NCBI GenBank assembly: GCA_036924285.1
Contig: JAYKYS010000004.1
Location: 19,872,001-19,936,000 of the forward strand
DNA: 64,000 bases
Reading direction: 5' to 3'
Source of the DNA: Asterella californica
Taxonomy: Eukaryota; Streptophyta; Marchantiopsida; Marchantiales; Aytoniaceae
A model generated the notes under the pieces. The model saw only the letters and a program-made list of their open reading frames with translations. It had not been told where the DNA came from and ran no database searches. Both the position numbers and the translations under genes were made by a program. Shown here piece by piece: positions 13,331-25,410 of this stretch. How positions within the stretch are numbered: position 1 is the stretch's first letter; every line of letters begins with the position of its first letter.

Positions 13331-16300
13331 TACACTCATTTTGATTATGTAAACGAGGAAAGTTTATTACCGTTTATTAGATTCTCATTACCGTTGAACA
13401 ATATGTATGCAAACGATGGTTCCGGAAAATAGCCTGTAAAAGACAAGATGGAATTTAGAGGACCAGTAAGCTGGTAGTTTGAAGCTAATAGTATACATGA
13501 TCATTTTGGTAAAAGCGAGACCCATCCCTAGTGAACAATAAAGTAAGTTAAACATTTTCAAAGAAGTCAACTTTAACTCTTAAATATACTAGCAAGAAAA
13601 TTTACATTTTAAACACTAAAGGTAATTTAGAGTAGAAAAAAAATATGCAATTCAAGCGGGCTTGGCCTTGTTGTCAGTTTTTGGTTATTGTAACGTGTAA
13701 GACGACAAAGACATCTTGTGTACAATTTTCAAGAAGAATCAACTTGAACTCTAACACTCAAGTTAGACTTGACATAACTAGAAAAATCAATTTACATTTT
13801 TAAACACTAAATGCAGTTTACAGGTGTGATGGTCACTATGACGATCCACATCGCTATATTTGAAATTTTTTATCATCTTACATCTAATGAAGGCAGCTCA
13901 GTAATAACTGTGCTTAGGGGTCTACAAGTCAGGAGTAAAAGCCCTAGACATCCTTCTGAATGTTATTGGCTAAAGAGTCTGTTATTAGAAAAGAAAGTGT
14001 TATGTCGAAGTATTATAGTAATATTCTCATGAAGATATAAATTTATCTATAATTATTAAGTGATATCCGGATCTGGAATTGTCACAAGATTCAAAAATAA
14101 CCTTTAAGTGATACATGGAGAGAGTTGCCTTCGAGATTACAAGTGCGATAGCTTGCTAATGAAAATAATTGATTTAATTAATTAATTAATTAATTAATTA
14201 ATCTTTAATAGAAAAGTTAGATAATAAATTAAGATTGCTGCACTCAATAAGCAACTTCCTCTAGAAATATATTTAGAACTAAACGTATTGTGTGCGTATT
14301 GTGTGCGTATTGTCCTTGGAGCTAAAAGGAATTGATCTATTGTAGTTTTATTTTGCCGAGTTGTATATCGTTCTCATGAGCAAAAATAAATACACTTTAT
14401 GATTATCTGATGCTAAAGCTCTCAACAAAAGATGTCCAAAAGTGTTACTATTTTTGAAATTATCATGCTGATGAGCACAAGGAAAGACTCGCACATAGAG
14501 AGTAGAGACGATGCCATCAGTTTAATCAACAAGTTTAATGAAAACTTCTTTCAGAGTTCACAATGTGTAGTAACAGACAGAAAGATGAAAAGTGATGTTG
14601 TTTTATTTTGCATTAGGTATCAATAATACGAATAGTGGAATTAATGGATGATGACATTTCTCTTATCGAGCTCGCAGAACGTTGATATATATCATCTAGA
14701 CTCTTCATTAACAAGATTTTGCCATTTTCACATGAATCTCATCTATTTTTTTTACGTTTGTGAGACGACAATTATAGTACTTATGGAAGAAACTATTATT
14801 ACTTTTTACACATAGGGATATGTAACAGTTAAAGTTTCAAAGGCAAGCGAATAATCATTGCGATCTACTTTCATAACTTTTATTCTCTTTATGTTATAAA
14901 AAAATTTAAGTCTAAATATTATATAGAAATTCTAGATTAATTTATGATACAAAATTAAATCTATCTATATATGTTAAATTATCTGGTTGAATCTACAGTC
15001 GCAAGAGCGCGCAGAGATAACCCATAAGTTGATCACTGGGAAACACCTCCAGGAATACAAGTTCGGGAACCTACTGAAGAAATCTAACCATTCAAGTCGA
15101 AAAGGTTAGATAGTCAGTTAAGTTTGTTGTACTCTTTCATCTTCAGATGGAAGAGATGAAATAAGCATGCTAGACCACACCAACGTTTTGTCCGGTTTTT
15201 GCTCAGAAAACATATAAGTATTAGAATAAAATTTTATAACAAATCTTAATGAAAATATAAATAAATGTGTAATTCTTAAATAATAATCTTACCGAGAACT
15301 ACAAAAACATCTAGACAGAACCCATATGTGAAGTGCAAACCAACGTCCTTCCAAGATCACAATTGCGGTCGCTTATTTGACCAAAAAATGTAATATTATC
15401 AATACATTAATTTATTTTCTAACCCTCGAGAAGTCGAGAAGGTTTATATAATAAGTTAAGCTTGCCATATGAGCGAATCATATTTTCTTTTGCTTTTATT
15501 CATGCTGAGTGAATCATTAATCTTGTATTTCATATGTCTATATTCTTGTTACATAAGATCTTCTAAAAATGTTCATGTTTCATTGTGAACTGCAAGTTAT
15601 CTCTTGCGATTTCTTTTTATTAGTATAATATTGCAAATCTGTACATGAAATAGAGTTGTCAGAAATGAATTTGGATAATAATTTGCCTATGATTAAATAA
15701 ATTCTCATCAGGTCCGTTTTCATCTTTCAGTTCTCTGAGAGAAATTTTGAATGGGAACGATAAATTTATCCAGGCTAAAGCTTGGAAATGGTTTGCTCAC
15801 GATCTCCCTTTGTCAATCTCTCTTCTCATGCTTAGAAATGAACTTCAGATTTTCAAGCATGGAACGAAAAATGATGTACCAAATTTCTTTTCTCTTCATG
15901 AACTTTATCTTGTCTATTAACAAAATTTCCCTCGTTCCTCTATAAAAAAGGTGAAAAAGCTACATGCTTGCCATTATTATTATACCAAGAAGAAAAAGGA
16001 ACTATTTACCGTAACTCATGCAATCGTACCGTTGTATAAGTGATATCGGAGTCTATATTATGTAATCCTAAAGACCCATACTTCGATAAGTAGAGTTAGT
16101 ACACTGATTGGAATACAAGATCTAGACAAGGAACATTGGTTCTATGGGCGGGATGTCGACGCGAGATTATCAAACTTGAAGTTACGCGAGAAATCAAGGT
16201 GGGATTAGTTCGAGAGGTATTAGGCGGGATTCTTAAACGTGCAGAGAGCGGGATGAGTTCGATGAGTTCCTAGTACTGTTCGGTGCTATATGACTTACGT

Positions 16301-16480
16301 TCTGCTGCAGGTTCTTTTATGTCATCTCTACAGGCTCTCCGGCAGAGCACATTCTCTGGCAGGACTTCTTTAGATATCGATGCAGTAGTTGCCGGTTCTA
16401 GATCTCACTGAAATTTGGTACCTCTAGACACGTTCATTAGCTGGCTCTGACGATCTCTGCGGTTCTACACATGCTATTGT
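13331..16480. other. AT-rich non-coding tract
   Basis: No gene recognised over about 3 kb. A degenerate direct repeat (TTTACATTTT, then AAACACTAAA) occurs near 13600-13620 and 13790-13810. Short ORFs (for example 14432-14626 and 15751-15945) lack domains and are typical of chance. Confidence 0.5.
14174..14202. repeat. TTAA microsatellite
   Basis: Seven tandem TTAA tetranucleotides. A simple repeat with no evident function. Confidence 0.95.
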
Positions 16481-16552
16481 ACATTCTCATTGTCGTCTTT
16501 GCACTTTCTTGTCCTTAGTTTTAAATTTTCATCTGCAGAAGCGACCGACGAG

Positions 16553-17137
16553 ATGCTTAGTTATATGGGAATCGAAAGTTCTTTTGCATTCCCTACAAAA
16601 GAAATATTAGTAACATGGTCTACTGCACGGCTAGCATCGGAAGTCCAAGCATACTTGGATGTTTCACTGGAAACTGTGGAGAGGATGATGATTGAAGACA
16701 TCGATGGGATGGAGTTTCTGAACTTAACTGTTACTGATTTCCGAGAGGAATTGCAGTTCAGTCTTGGTCATGCCAAGAAATTACAACGCTGGCTGGAGAT
16801 CTATGGAAGCAAGGTGGCACACGCTTCCGATGATGTTACTGGTGATCGCAATCGGGGCAAGGTGGTCCATGGTGATGGTGATTCTGATATTGTGAGTATA
16901 GCTACAGTACATTCTATACCTCCTTCACTAGTACACCCTGTGTTATCAAGATCTTTAGAAACATCTGCAGAAGTTGTTCAGAAAATGTCTTCTCTGAGAG
17001 TCGAGAAAAAAAAGAAGAGAAGTAGTCATGAGGTTTTAACAGATCCTGGAGCTAGTTACGAGAGAGAATACCGCGAGAGAGCTAGTTACCGTGTGAGAAT
17101 CCTTCTGAGATGCATGTTTACGAAAAATCATATTTGA
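16553..17137 (+). CDS. SAM-domain protein, exon or partial gene
   Basis: The first in-frame ATG is at 16553; the frame upstream of it begins only with TTG. Residues about 25-85 look like a sterile alpha motif: a WSTARLASEVQAYL helix, an IEDIDGMEFLNLT core and LGHAKKLQRWLEIY at the end, matching the family pattern of IDG, Leu-rich turn and G-x-x-K-K. SAM domains mediate protein or RNA binding. The remainder is polar with a KKKKRSS basic patch. A GTGAGT donor-like site at about 16891 suggests the true gene may splice rather than run to the stop at 17137. Neighbours are repeats, so this may be a host gene remnant or a transposon accessory protein. SAM assignment is from motif reading only. Confidence 0.5.
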   Translation: MLSYMGIESSFAFPTKEILVTWSTARLASEVQAYLDVSLETVERMMIEDIDGMEFLNLTVTDFREELQFSLGHAKKLQRWLEIYGSKVAHASDDVTGDRNRGKVVHGDGDSDIVSIATVHSIPPSLVHPVLSRSLETSAEVVQKMSSLRVEKKKKRSSHEVLTDPGASYEREYRERASYRVRILLRCMFTKNHI

Positions 17138-17573
17138 AGCTGTTTCGTCCCTGTGCACATGCAGCTTATAACAGGAACTGTAACAAACTCCGAAAACTAT
17201 TTAGTAGTACTGATGACATACGAGTTGTTACTGCTCTGACAGCTAACTACCGAGTTGATACCAAAGCCAAAACCAAACTTTACAGTATTTGCAGGAAGTT
17301 GTAGATTCGAATATCTTGGAAAATCTTGTATGTAATCTCAACGGAAGCTCATTGGTCTTACGATGGGAAGCGACAGATATTTTCCATGGTTGGTTTTTGA
17401 ACCACAAAAAACATAGACCAAAAGGCATGCAAAAAAAGCTTCCTTTTGATCTAATCGACTGCAGTCAGAACAAGTCGACTTCTGAAAGCAGAGAAGAGCA
17501 ACCTGTGGCACAACGTTCGAAGTTACCAAGGTCTACATCTAATTCTCCTCTTACGAAACCAAATCAGTAAGTC

Positions 17574-18620
17574 TTTCACCTCATACAGATGTGTATGTTT
17601 TAAGTGAAGTCTCGTGTACTTGTGACTTGTCTCAGTCTATTAGTCTACTCTCGTCTCTGAATCCCATCGTTTACAAGAAAATGTAGAGTTTTAACATCAT
17701 GGGACGAGAATGAAGATTAGATCGGATATCGGGACAGTTAGGGAGTTAGGGAATCTCTGCTTTGAAGGTCATTACCTTCACCCTCCTTGTATACCAACCG
17801 GACTTTTTTCTCTGCGGTCCTCAAACTCGGTGGTTGAATCCGCTTAATCTGTACCGTAGCTCCTCTTTTCACAGGAGGTGCTAAGGTACCTTCTGAAAGC
17901 GTTCATCGACCGTAAGATCTTGTTAGGTTGAGCGTTCTTACTAGTCCCCGCCGAGCCTGGTGTACAGTGTCTCGCTGTTTAGCAGACATCTGAGCATGGG
18001 CCTGTGTTTCCTCTTCAGTCGGTCTGTGTCTTCACCAGGCAGTTCTCTGGAAAGACGCAGCCTCAACGCCAACCTGTCCAGATAGCTCGCTTCGACTATC
18101 TTGACAAGAGAAAGCAACCGTAAAGGCCCTTACAGCTGGTCACTTCCTCTCGCCGTTATTTCCACTCAAAGTTTTCTGAAGGCAGTTAAGCCTCCGAGTT
18201 AAGGACTTGCCTATCCAGGATATGCAGAGTCATCTTCACTGGACCACAACACGCTTCGAACGCGGCCCTTGTTTGAGCGGGTGGAATGAGGGTATTCACC
18301 TAGAGACGACGGGGTTCAGTCCCCCTCTAGTTAAACTGATGGTTATGTGGCTTGCTTTAGGAGGAATTTACCCAGATGAATTCAACTGTGATGGACATTG
18401 GCTCCGATGATTCAGATGAGGAAGATGACAGTGAGTTTGAGGTGTGTTGGTGGGGATCTACCTTCTGAAACTACTTCCAAGCCCCTTATATCTTCAATAC
18501 GTATGAAGTTGTGAGAATCTTGCTTAGAGATGGGACTCGGGACTACTTTTCACCTCATACAGATGTGTATGTTTTAAGTGAAGTTTCGTGTACTTGTGAC
18601 TTGTCTCAGTCTATTAGTCT
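17574..18620. repeat. 73-bp direct repeat with intervening DNA
   Basis: Bases 17574-17646 recur at 18548-18620 with one mismatch (72 of 73 identical); both begin TTTCACCTCATACAG and end CTATTAGTCT. They lie 974 bp apart in the same orientation. Between them I see no gene. A short acidic frame near 18377-18467 (DIGSDDSDEEDDSEFE) may be an exon remnant. The near identity points to a recent local duplication. Confidence 0.8.
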
Positions 18621-19190
18621 GGAGAAGTTTCAGTCCTGGGTGGTATTATTATAAGGTTCTACTTGTAGGTGATGCCAGGCCTAGGCCTGACGACGTAGCA
18701 CCAGGCAGATTCGACACAGGCTTTCGGCTCAGAGCTTTATCAAGAGCTTTGACCAGAATCTGATCACTGAGCACATTTCTTCGTAAAGTCGCAGTAGAGG
18801 GAATGCAGAAGGCCTAGGGGAAGACTGGACGAAATTCGGATGCGTCTCTCGCAGAAGAAACCCAGCTGTTACAGTGATCTGATGTTACGGCAACTCACTG
18901 TCTGACTACTTTTCTCATGTGATATTTTAATCGTCTTCGTCTAGATCTGCAACCAATTCCAGATGTGTACTGGCAGAGGTCCAACTGCCAAATTCCAGTT
19001 CTGACATGACAGTAACGTTTATTTTCTCTGTTTCGCTAGCTGCTTCCCAAGTTACCTGTCATTGTGCTCTTTGTCTTTAAGTTATAGAGCACAGAACGAT
19101 ATCGACTGGGATGGAAGTACCGAAGTAGAGGCTTTATCATTTTCTGTTTGGCTTGATTGTTGTCTGATACGCTTTTAGCTCTGACTCTTA
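18621..19190. other. Unassigned stretch before a possible exon
   Basis: No domain recognised. The end carries a pyrimidine-rich tract and CTTACAG just before 19194, a fair splice acceptor for the frame that follows. Confidence 0.3.
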
Positions 19191-19194
19191 CAGG

Positions 19195-19359
19195 ACAGAG
19201 AAAGAAACGTACAGTGGAGATACAGTGCAACTGGAGTCAGTACATTGGAGTATTGATCATGAAGATGAAGAAACCACAGCAAATGTTACTCCGAGCACTC
19301 AGTCTGTTGGAAGTATTTTTCAGCAAAATCTCTCTCCAGAGTCAACAGATACCGACTGA
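19195..19359 (+). CDS. Possible terminal exon, acidic
   Basis: Directly after an AG acceptor at 19192-19193, one frame runs 54 codons to TGA at 19357. Its content is acidic and polar (HEDEETT, SPESTDTD), unlike AT-rich chance frames nearby. It could be the last exon of the SAM-domain gene upstream or of a separate decayed gene. No domain is recognised. A different frame is also open here, so this is tentative. Confidence 0.25.
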   Translation, partial: TEKETYSGDTVQLESVHWSIDHEDEETTANVTPSTQSVGSIFQQNLSPESTDTD

Positions 19360-19379
19360 CTCTCTTTCTAAACTTATAA

Positions 19380-19530
19380 CTTTTGCACTTTTATATTTGC
19401 ACTTACATTTTGACACTGAAATCATTGAACTGATTGACAGTGAAATAAACGACATTGCGCATTTGCACTTTAGTGCATTATTAGGTTCAAAACATCCGAT
19501 AAAGTATCATATTCGCACTAAGTGCAATCA
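19380..19530. repeat. GCAC/GTGC-word patch
   Basis: Words of the type TTGCACTT and AAGTGCA recur at least six times in 150 bp, including TCGCACTAAGTGCAA, an imperfect palindrome. The same vocabulary recurs at about 39500-39800 (across the element 2 insertion), 49760-49830, 50040-50100 and 55310-55770. Such clustered short words resemble subterminal repeats of DNA transposons, but I could not tie them to element ends. Confidence 0.45.
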
Positions 19531-19678
19531 GTATATGTTTTCCTGTGAGCTTGATGTTAACTAAAAAGAATTTGTGCATGCCTGGACACCTTAATCCACT
19601 AAATCACTACAGTACCTGCTGCTATGTTCAGTGATTCAATGATTCTTCACATTATGGTCATAAAGTGCTGCATCCCAG

Positions 19679-21301
19679 CTAGTTCACGAATTGGCATGTC
19701 TTGCGGATTTCACCCTGAGAACCGGTCAGCACCCCGAGATTTCCCATCTTCACCATTCCCGCAGCAAACTCCTCGAAAAAAGTGGACTTCGCTTTCGAGA
19801 AAGAAGCGACGACTTTCTTTCCTACGCTGTTGGTGATGAGAGCGGAGTCGGTGATGAAGATTCCCTTCCCGGCGAGAACGTTCTTGTAATAAGCGCGGTC
19901 GAATTTATGCGCCGTGGAGTCCAGGAAGATGGTGTTGGTCCTGTTGCCCTGGGGACAGTGCTCCTTGAGGAACGCAGCGAATTTCTTGTTCATGGCGGGG
20001 TCCGTGTCAGTGGCATTGTCGCCCCCCGTGAAGTTGTACAAGTGAGGGAGGATTCCATTGCAGTGAGACCGGTCAATAGTGTGAGCACCACAATGCAATA
20101 CATCGATCATTCACGACGTTACATGACATACGTAGCTCACGCTTCACGCGGGAGGCGTCTGACATGACGAATAAAGAACCAGCCGGGACTCTCAATCTGC
20201 CTCCTTGCCATGTTGTGATTACCATGAGAGGGAAGCTTAAGTGTCTCTCTCGACTGAGATGATATATAACTAGCAAGTGCGAAGACGTAAATACCTGAGA
20301 GGACGACCATTTGTCTTGCATTGAATTTCTTGCGGGCGAAGTTATCCACAAGCCCGCTGAAGTTCAACACTGGGAAGGGCAGGTTCCCGTCGGCTAACAG
20401 GTCCACTGAAACATTTCCGTCTCTGCGACCCAATGCCAGCAGCCATCTTGGACCTCCGGCCTGTGCAAAGGTATTCTCGAGTGTTCAAGAGACAAAACTG
20501 GGTCGAAAAATTTGCCCAAATGTAAAGTGATTTAACGGTGGAATGGAAAATAGATTAAGTCCCATTGGAACTCACTTTGTAGGTGGCGTCACGAGCAGCC
20601 AGAATGAGAATGTCTGCGCATGATACCACACCCGGGCAAACGTATTCGAGCGCTGCCTTGATCTCATCCACCTCTTCAACACCTCTGAGGCCGAAGTTCA
20701 CGTGTGCTTCTCGCTCAGCTTGGTTCGTTGTGGTTGAGTTCAAAAGAACAGAGCCGTCACATCCCTGCAAAATTTTGGGCAGTGATAAGAAAAAGTAACC
20801 TTTGATCTGGAGGGAGAACAATTTCAGAGGCCAATGTTCCAAGTACATGTCGAGATCTAGAAGTACTATAGTAGTCAAAGGAGGAAACCATCATCGTGAT
20901 GATGATTCTACCGTGACTGATATGAGTACCAAATTTCAATTCCGCTTTATATTTCTGATTCTCCTTGCAGTTGCTAGTGGGAAGGTTATACTCATTGCCC
21001 ATTCCAAGATCGAGGGAAGCCTCGTACAAGCAATGGCAATCTCATTCATGAATGCAAGTTCAAATTAAAGAAATAAAGAGTATGAAACGTACCCAACCCA
21101 GCAATCATGAAACTGCAATCTGTTGAAGGCACCGGCAAAGGTTCCGTCCTTCTTGACGAACTTCGTGACGTAATAATCTACAATCTCAGCTGCTTGAGGG
21201 CAAGTCTTCTGGTAGAAGTCCTCTGACAGGCCCGGGGCATAAACACTCCCTAGGCCTGCAGCCGTGATTGGTGCAAGAACCACCAATACGGCGAAACACA
21301 T
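19679..21301 (-). pseudogene. Class III peroxidase paralogue with splice damage
   Basis: Diverged relative of the two intact peroxidases, same four-exon plan on the minus strand: exon 1 about 21301-21093, exon 2 20764-20576, exon 3 20460-20295, exon 4 20088-19679. Heme peroxidase landmarks are present: distal [22 protein letters not shown], and the proximal GAHTIDRSHC, where the intact genes have [10 protein letters not shown]. Two faults stand out. Exon 1 ends GTTGG/GTACGT, one G short of the intact genes, so joining to exon 2 shifts the frame. The exon 4 acceptor reads GTG/GTGCTC where AG is expected. The ATG used also differs from the intact genes, whose start is shifted in frame here. It is likely non-functional unless cryptic sites are used. 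Confidence 0.75.
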
Positions 21302-22249
21302 CCAATGCAGAACATGCTTAGCCTTGCTGATTCCATTCTATCCATCTTTCTTGGTTCTGTACCAGTTGCAGTTGCCTGCATGCACGCAAATAAAACAGAC
21401 ACGGAACGGCTGATGTTATATAATTAGTTAGCATTCCATTAGTTGGTACTAGAGCCCGAGATGTACAATATTGCAATGCACAGCTGCAGTGACTTGCAGT
21501 ACGAAGTACTCAAATATTTCTCTGTCTAGATATCGATGACATTGTGTGGAACGTCTAGAGTCTAAGCAAGCAAACAAATCTGTACATGTGAATCAATCAA
21601 CTGAGGGAATTTGGGCGCACCTATGTTTTGGTGGCAACCACTGATACAGAACTCAATTGAAAGGCTCAAGATCAAGGAATTTGAAATGATGATAGTCTTC
21701 TGAGTTGAGGTTCGCTTTATACTCTGCACAGTGCAGACTTCCCGGAGAAGCCTACCCATGATTAATCTACTGGTGAGAGATCATGCCCATCCTGGAAGTT
21801 CGAGGTCATCTGCTGTTCCTAAGAAAGTGCACAACTGGTGCAAAAGTATTAGATACAGTTAATAGATTTTTACTGCTTATGCCACTGAAGAGAATTGAAA
21901 TATACTTCACTGTCCTCCAGATAAACGGCGATCCTCCAGTATTTAACTTACATAGTCAGCTCATAGAACAGTACCAAGTGCTATTCAAGTGAACTGATCA
22001 TGGTATAAACGTTCCTTCAACGAATTCGAAGGCAACTATTTTCCAGGGATTTTAAGTAGAAATTTCAACCCTATGAACTTGTGAGGGATGAGAATGTCTT
22101 TACCATGCACGGCAAAGACTGGATAATTTATGGTAACCACTCGGTACTATGATTGATCTACCTATCCGGGTCTGGATACGTATACAGGAAGCCTGGCGTG
22201 CGCAATGGTTGCCCCAGCAATCGGCACCATGTGCTGCAGCTAAAGACCT
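21302..22249. other. 5' flank of the peroxidase paralogue
   Basis: Non-coding. The region upstream of 21301 should hold the old promoter; I see no confident TATA element. Short ORFs here lack domains. The inverted repeat arm begins at about 22250. Confidence 0.4.
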
Positions 22250-23571
22250 GCCCGAGATATATGTATATAACGACTGTCGGAATCTAGACCACGTTCGCGC
22301 GGGTGCTTGAATTTTGCTGTCGCCTGCCCAGTGCTGCTTCCTGAATCCTGATCATGATGGATGCGCAAATTTAAGTAATTAACTAGCTTTATTTGTTGTT
22401 CTCGAAACAAAACATTAGAATATATAGCCGATCATGACTTGAATAACCATATAGACCTGAATGCTTGTTTACACGTTAACGTTACGGATGACCCACACAC
22501 CTCATGTGTACGCAAAATCAGTCCCAAGACTGGACATGTTCAAGGAAAGAGGATACATGGAAAGAACCGGTGCATGCGATTATGGTTTCCTGCGAGTTTC
22601 AGTACTACTTTACTTGATTAGATCAACGTTAACCTACTTACACCACGGTCCACCCATGCGTATTCGAAAGGCGGTCGTGTAACGTTGAAGACGATTGTGA
22701 TGCGAACTGGCTTTTGTGCCAATAATAGTGGAGTAGACGTGGTGATCCACTATACTGCATTCCTACTAGCCGAAACGAATTGAGATCTAAAGGCTCAAGA
22801 CTCGATGGGGCCGGAAGATTATGATCATGCCTCCTCACATCAGGGCTGTACTGTCATCAACTCACGGACAAGACAAACTCGCAATCTGATCATGAGAGAG
22901 TTCTGTGAGAAATCTGGTTTCTATGTACGTAAAGGAGTACCACCCGATCAGTAGAAGCCACCAACTGCAATGGCAAGACCATGTGCCAGACTCATCTATT
23001 GTCAACACTGCGGAATCCGATATGTTTCTCAATGAACCGTAAGATCTCTGCTTTTATTCATTTAACACTAAACTTCAGCCCGAGGCCTCATGATCAAATC
23101 TCATGATAAGGAGTACTAAGTCTTACAGTTCCAGCGAACTGTAAGACCTTTGTACAGACCCGTCGACTAGCCAGCTAGCTTAAATAATTAGGCTAGAGCA
23201 TTCCTTGCTCTAGCCTCAGTACGTACTGCCGAATAGCAAAAGACGCACACGTCCTCTAGATCTCTGTCCTGAGAAGTTTGTAATATTCCGCGAGCCTTCT
23301 AGTCAAACCTAGACAAGATCCTTCTGCACGTGGCGTCGTATCTCAAGCTTATTTTCGATCCACCAAAGATTCTGAATCAAATCTAACTTATCTGAGAACT
23401 GAAAAAGGGTGTCGGGAGATCGATCTAGACACATATTTGCTTTGAAAAGAATTTCTGATCCGGAGCTCGAGCTGCCAGCTGCTATAGCTAGCTAGCTAGC
23501 TAGCCGGTGATTAATATTCTTTATGCTCTATATATCGTCCTCTCTATTGTCGAATGTGACATCCTAGCTAG

Positions 23572-25320
23572 CTAGTTCACCCATTGGCACTTCTTGCGGA
23601 TCTCACCTTTAGATCCTGTCAGCACTCCGAGATTACCCATCTTCACCATAGCGGCGGCAAACTCCTTGAAGAAGGGCGACTTTGGCTTGGAGAACTGAGT
23701 GACAACTTGCTTTCCTACTCTGCTGGTGATGAGGGCGGAGTCAGTGATGAAGATTCCTCTTCCGGAGAGGACATTCTTGTAGTAGGCACGATCAAACTGA
23801 CTAGCCGTGGAGTCCAGGACGACAGTGTTGGTCCTGTTGCCCTGGGGACACCCTTTCTTCAGGACAGTAGCGAAGCTCTTGTTCATGGAGGGGTCAGTGT
23901 CCGTGGCGTTGTTTCCCCCGGTGAAGTTGTACAAGTGTGGCAGGATTCCGTTGCAGTGAGACTGGCCGATGGTGTGTGCACCTGCAAACGCCCATTTCAT
24001 GTAACACTAATTAGCTTGCTTGGAATTCCAGAGCTTCATGTGCTTTACTCCATTCTGATATTAACAGAAGCTATCATGATCAGGAGCAGCAAAGTGTATA
24101 TACTTTACTGTTTTCTGAACAATAACCCGTGAGTCAGGAGGACACACATCAGTGATCCATCTAGATCTGATCATGATCAGCGCTCATAAATAGTGTCGCA
24201 TCAACCTCCATAGTACAAGTTTTACGGATCCGGAGGCAATTAAAGGAGTACCCAAACTATATATAGCTGAACGTTCTAAAACTGATAGCGAGCTCGAGAG
24301 AAGTGAAATAAAATACCTGAAAGCACAATCATTTCTCTTGCGTTGAATCCCTTGGCAGCAAAGTTCGCAACAAGGCCGCTGAAGGGCAAAACTGGGAACG
24401 GCAGGTTTGTGTCGGCCGTCAAGGCTGATGACACTCGTGAGTCCTTGCGGCCCAGTGCTACGGACCATCTAGGACCCCCGACCTGTATATTTTTGTGAAT
24501 CAGTGGCGATCGGGCACGCTGGCCATAGCATACTTTGATGGAGCGATTCATTGCTAAGAGAGTGTCTATATAAGTATGAATCTTCTTCTGTCATCTCATT
24601 CTTAGAAATTAAATGTTACGGTACTCACTTTGTGGGTGGCGTCACGAGCAGCCAAAACGAGAATATCTGCGCACGACACAACTCCTGGGCAGGCCTTTTC
24701 AAGAGCTGCCTTGATCTCATCGACTTCGGCAACTCCTCTGAGACCGAAGTTCACATGGGCTTCCCTTTCTGCTTGGTTTGTTGCGGTTGAGTTCAAAAGA
24801 ACAGAGCCGTCACATCCCTGAATGGCCAACCAGAGTAGTAATTAAGGGTGGAAGCCATACAGCCAGCTGATATCCGACAAGATGAATGTACATGTGTTCC
24901 ACACACGTGCACGGAATGAACACGAAACTTTTGAAGAAGAATTCAAAGATAGTTAACGTTATGACTGTGACCTTAAGCCTGATTGTACTTCGGCCTAGCG
25001 TGGACAAGAAAAACCATCACGGTATGTCTTCTTGAAAATTAAAAACGAGTCCTGAGGCGGATAAGTTATATGCTTACCCCAACCCAACAGTCATGGAACT
25101 GCAATCTGTTGAAGGCCGCAGCGAAGGTCCTGTTTATCCTGAGGAATTTCGTGACGTAAGCGTCTACTATCTTTGTCGCTTGAGGACAAGATCTTGCGTA
25201 GTAGTACTCTGACAGGCCGGAGGCATAAGGAGTACTAGTCGCTGCAGCACAGACTGCAGTTGCGAAGAGTAGCACGCTGGCGAAAAGAAGCCAGGTGAAC
25301 TTAACGCTTGCTGATGCCAT
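23572..25320 (-). CDS. Class III peroxidase, copy A
   Basis: Secretory heme peroxidase that uses hydrogen peroxide to oxidise phenolics in the cell wall or apoplast. Exons on the minus strand: 25320-25078, 24817-24629, 24482-24317, 23981-23572, all with GT-AG introns, giving 335 residues, the usual family size. An N-terminal hydrophobic signal peptide ends near CAAA (residue 27). Distal heme side: RLQFHDCW (Arg, His). Then [18 protein letters not shown], and proximal [10 protein letters not shown] with the heme-ligand His. Cys residues fit the four conserved disulfides; the last is in KKCQWVN at the C-terminus. NRT and NAT sequons suggest N-glycosylation. It is nearly identical to copy B in the opposite arm. 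The substrate is not readable from sequence. Confidence 0.95.
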
Positions 25321-25374
25321 TTTTTCGTGTTCTCAAGTAGTTATCTGCAGTCACTGCATCATCAGATAGTCAGA

Positions 25375-25410
25375 CACGTGTGCTGAGAACGCTGCTGATA
25401 TATATTCAGA
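25375..25410 (-). promoter_or_regulatory. Candidate core promoter of peroxidase copy A
   Basis: A TATATAT run at about 25397-25405 lies about 80 bp upstream of the ATG, and a CACGTG (G-box core) at 25375-25380 lies between them. The same two elements are conserved at matching distances before copy B. The call rests on position and motif only. Confidence 0.4.

Noticed and set aside
23584..24132. 182-codon ORF opposite peroxidase exon 4 (and its twin at 58116-58664)
   Set aside because: Mirror-strand frame of a clear coding exon; content follows from the sense codons.
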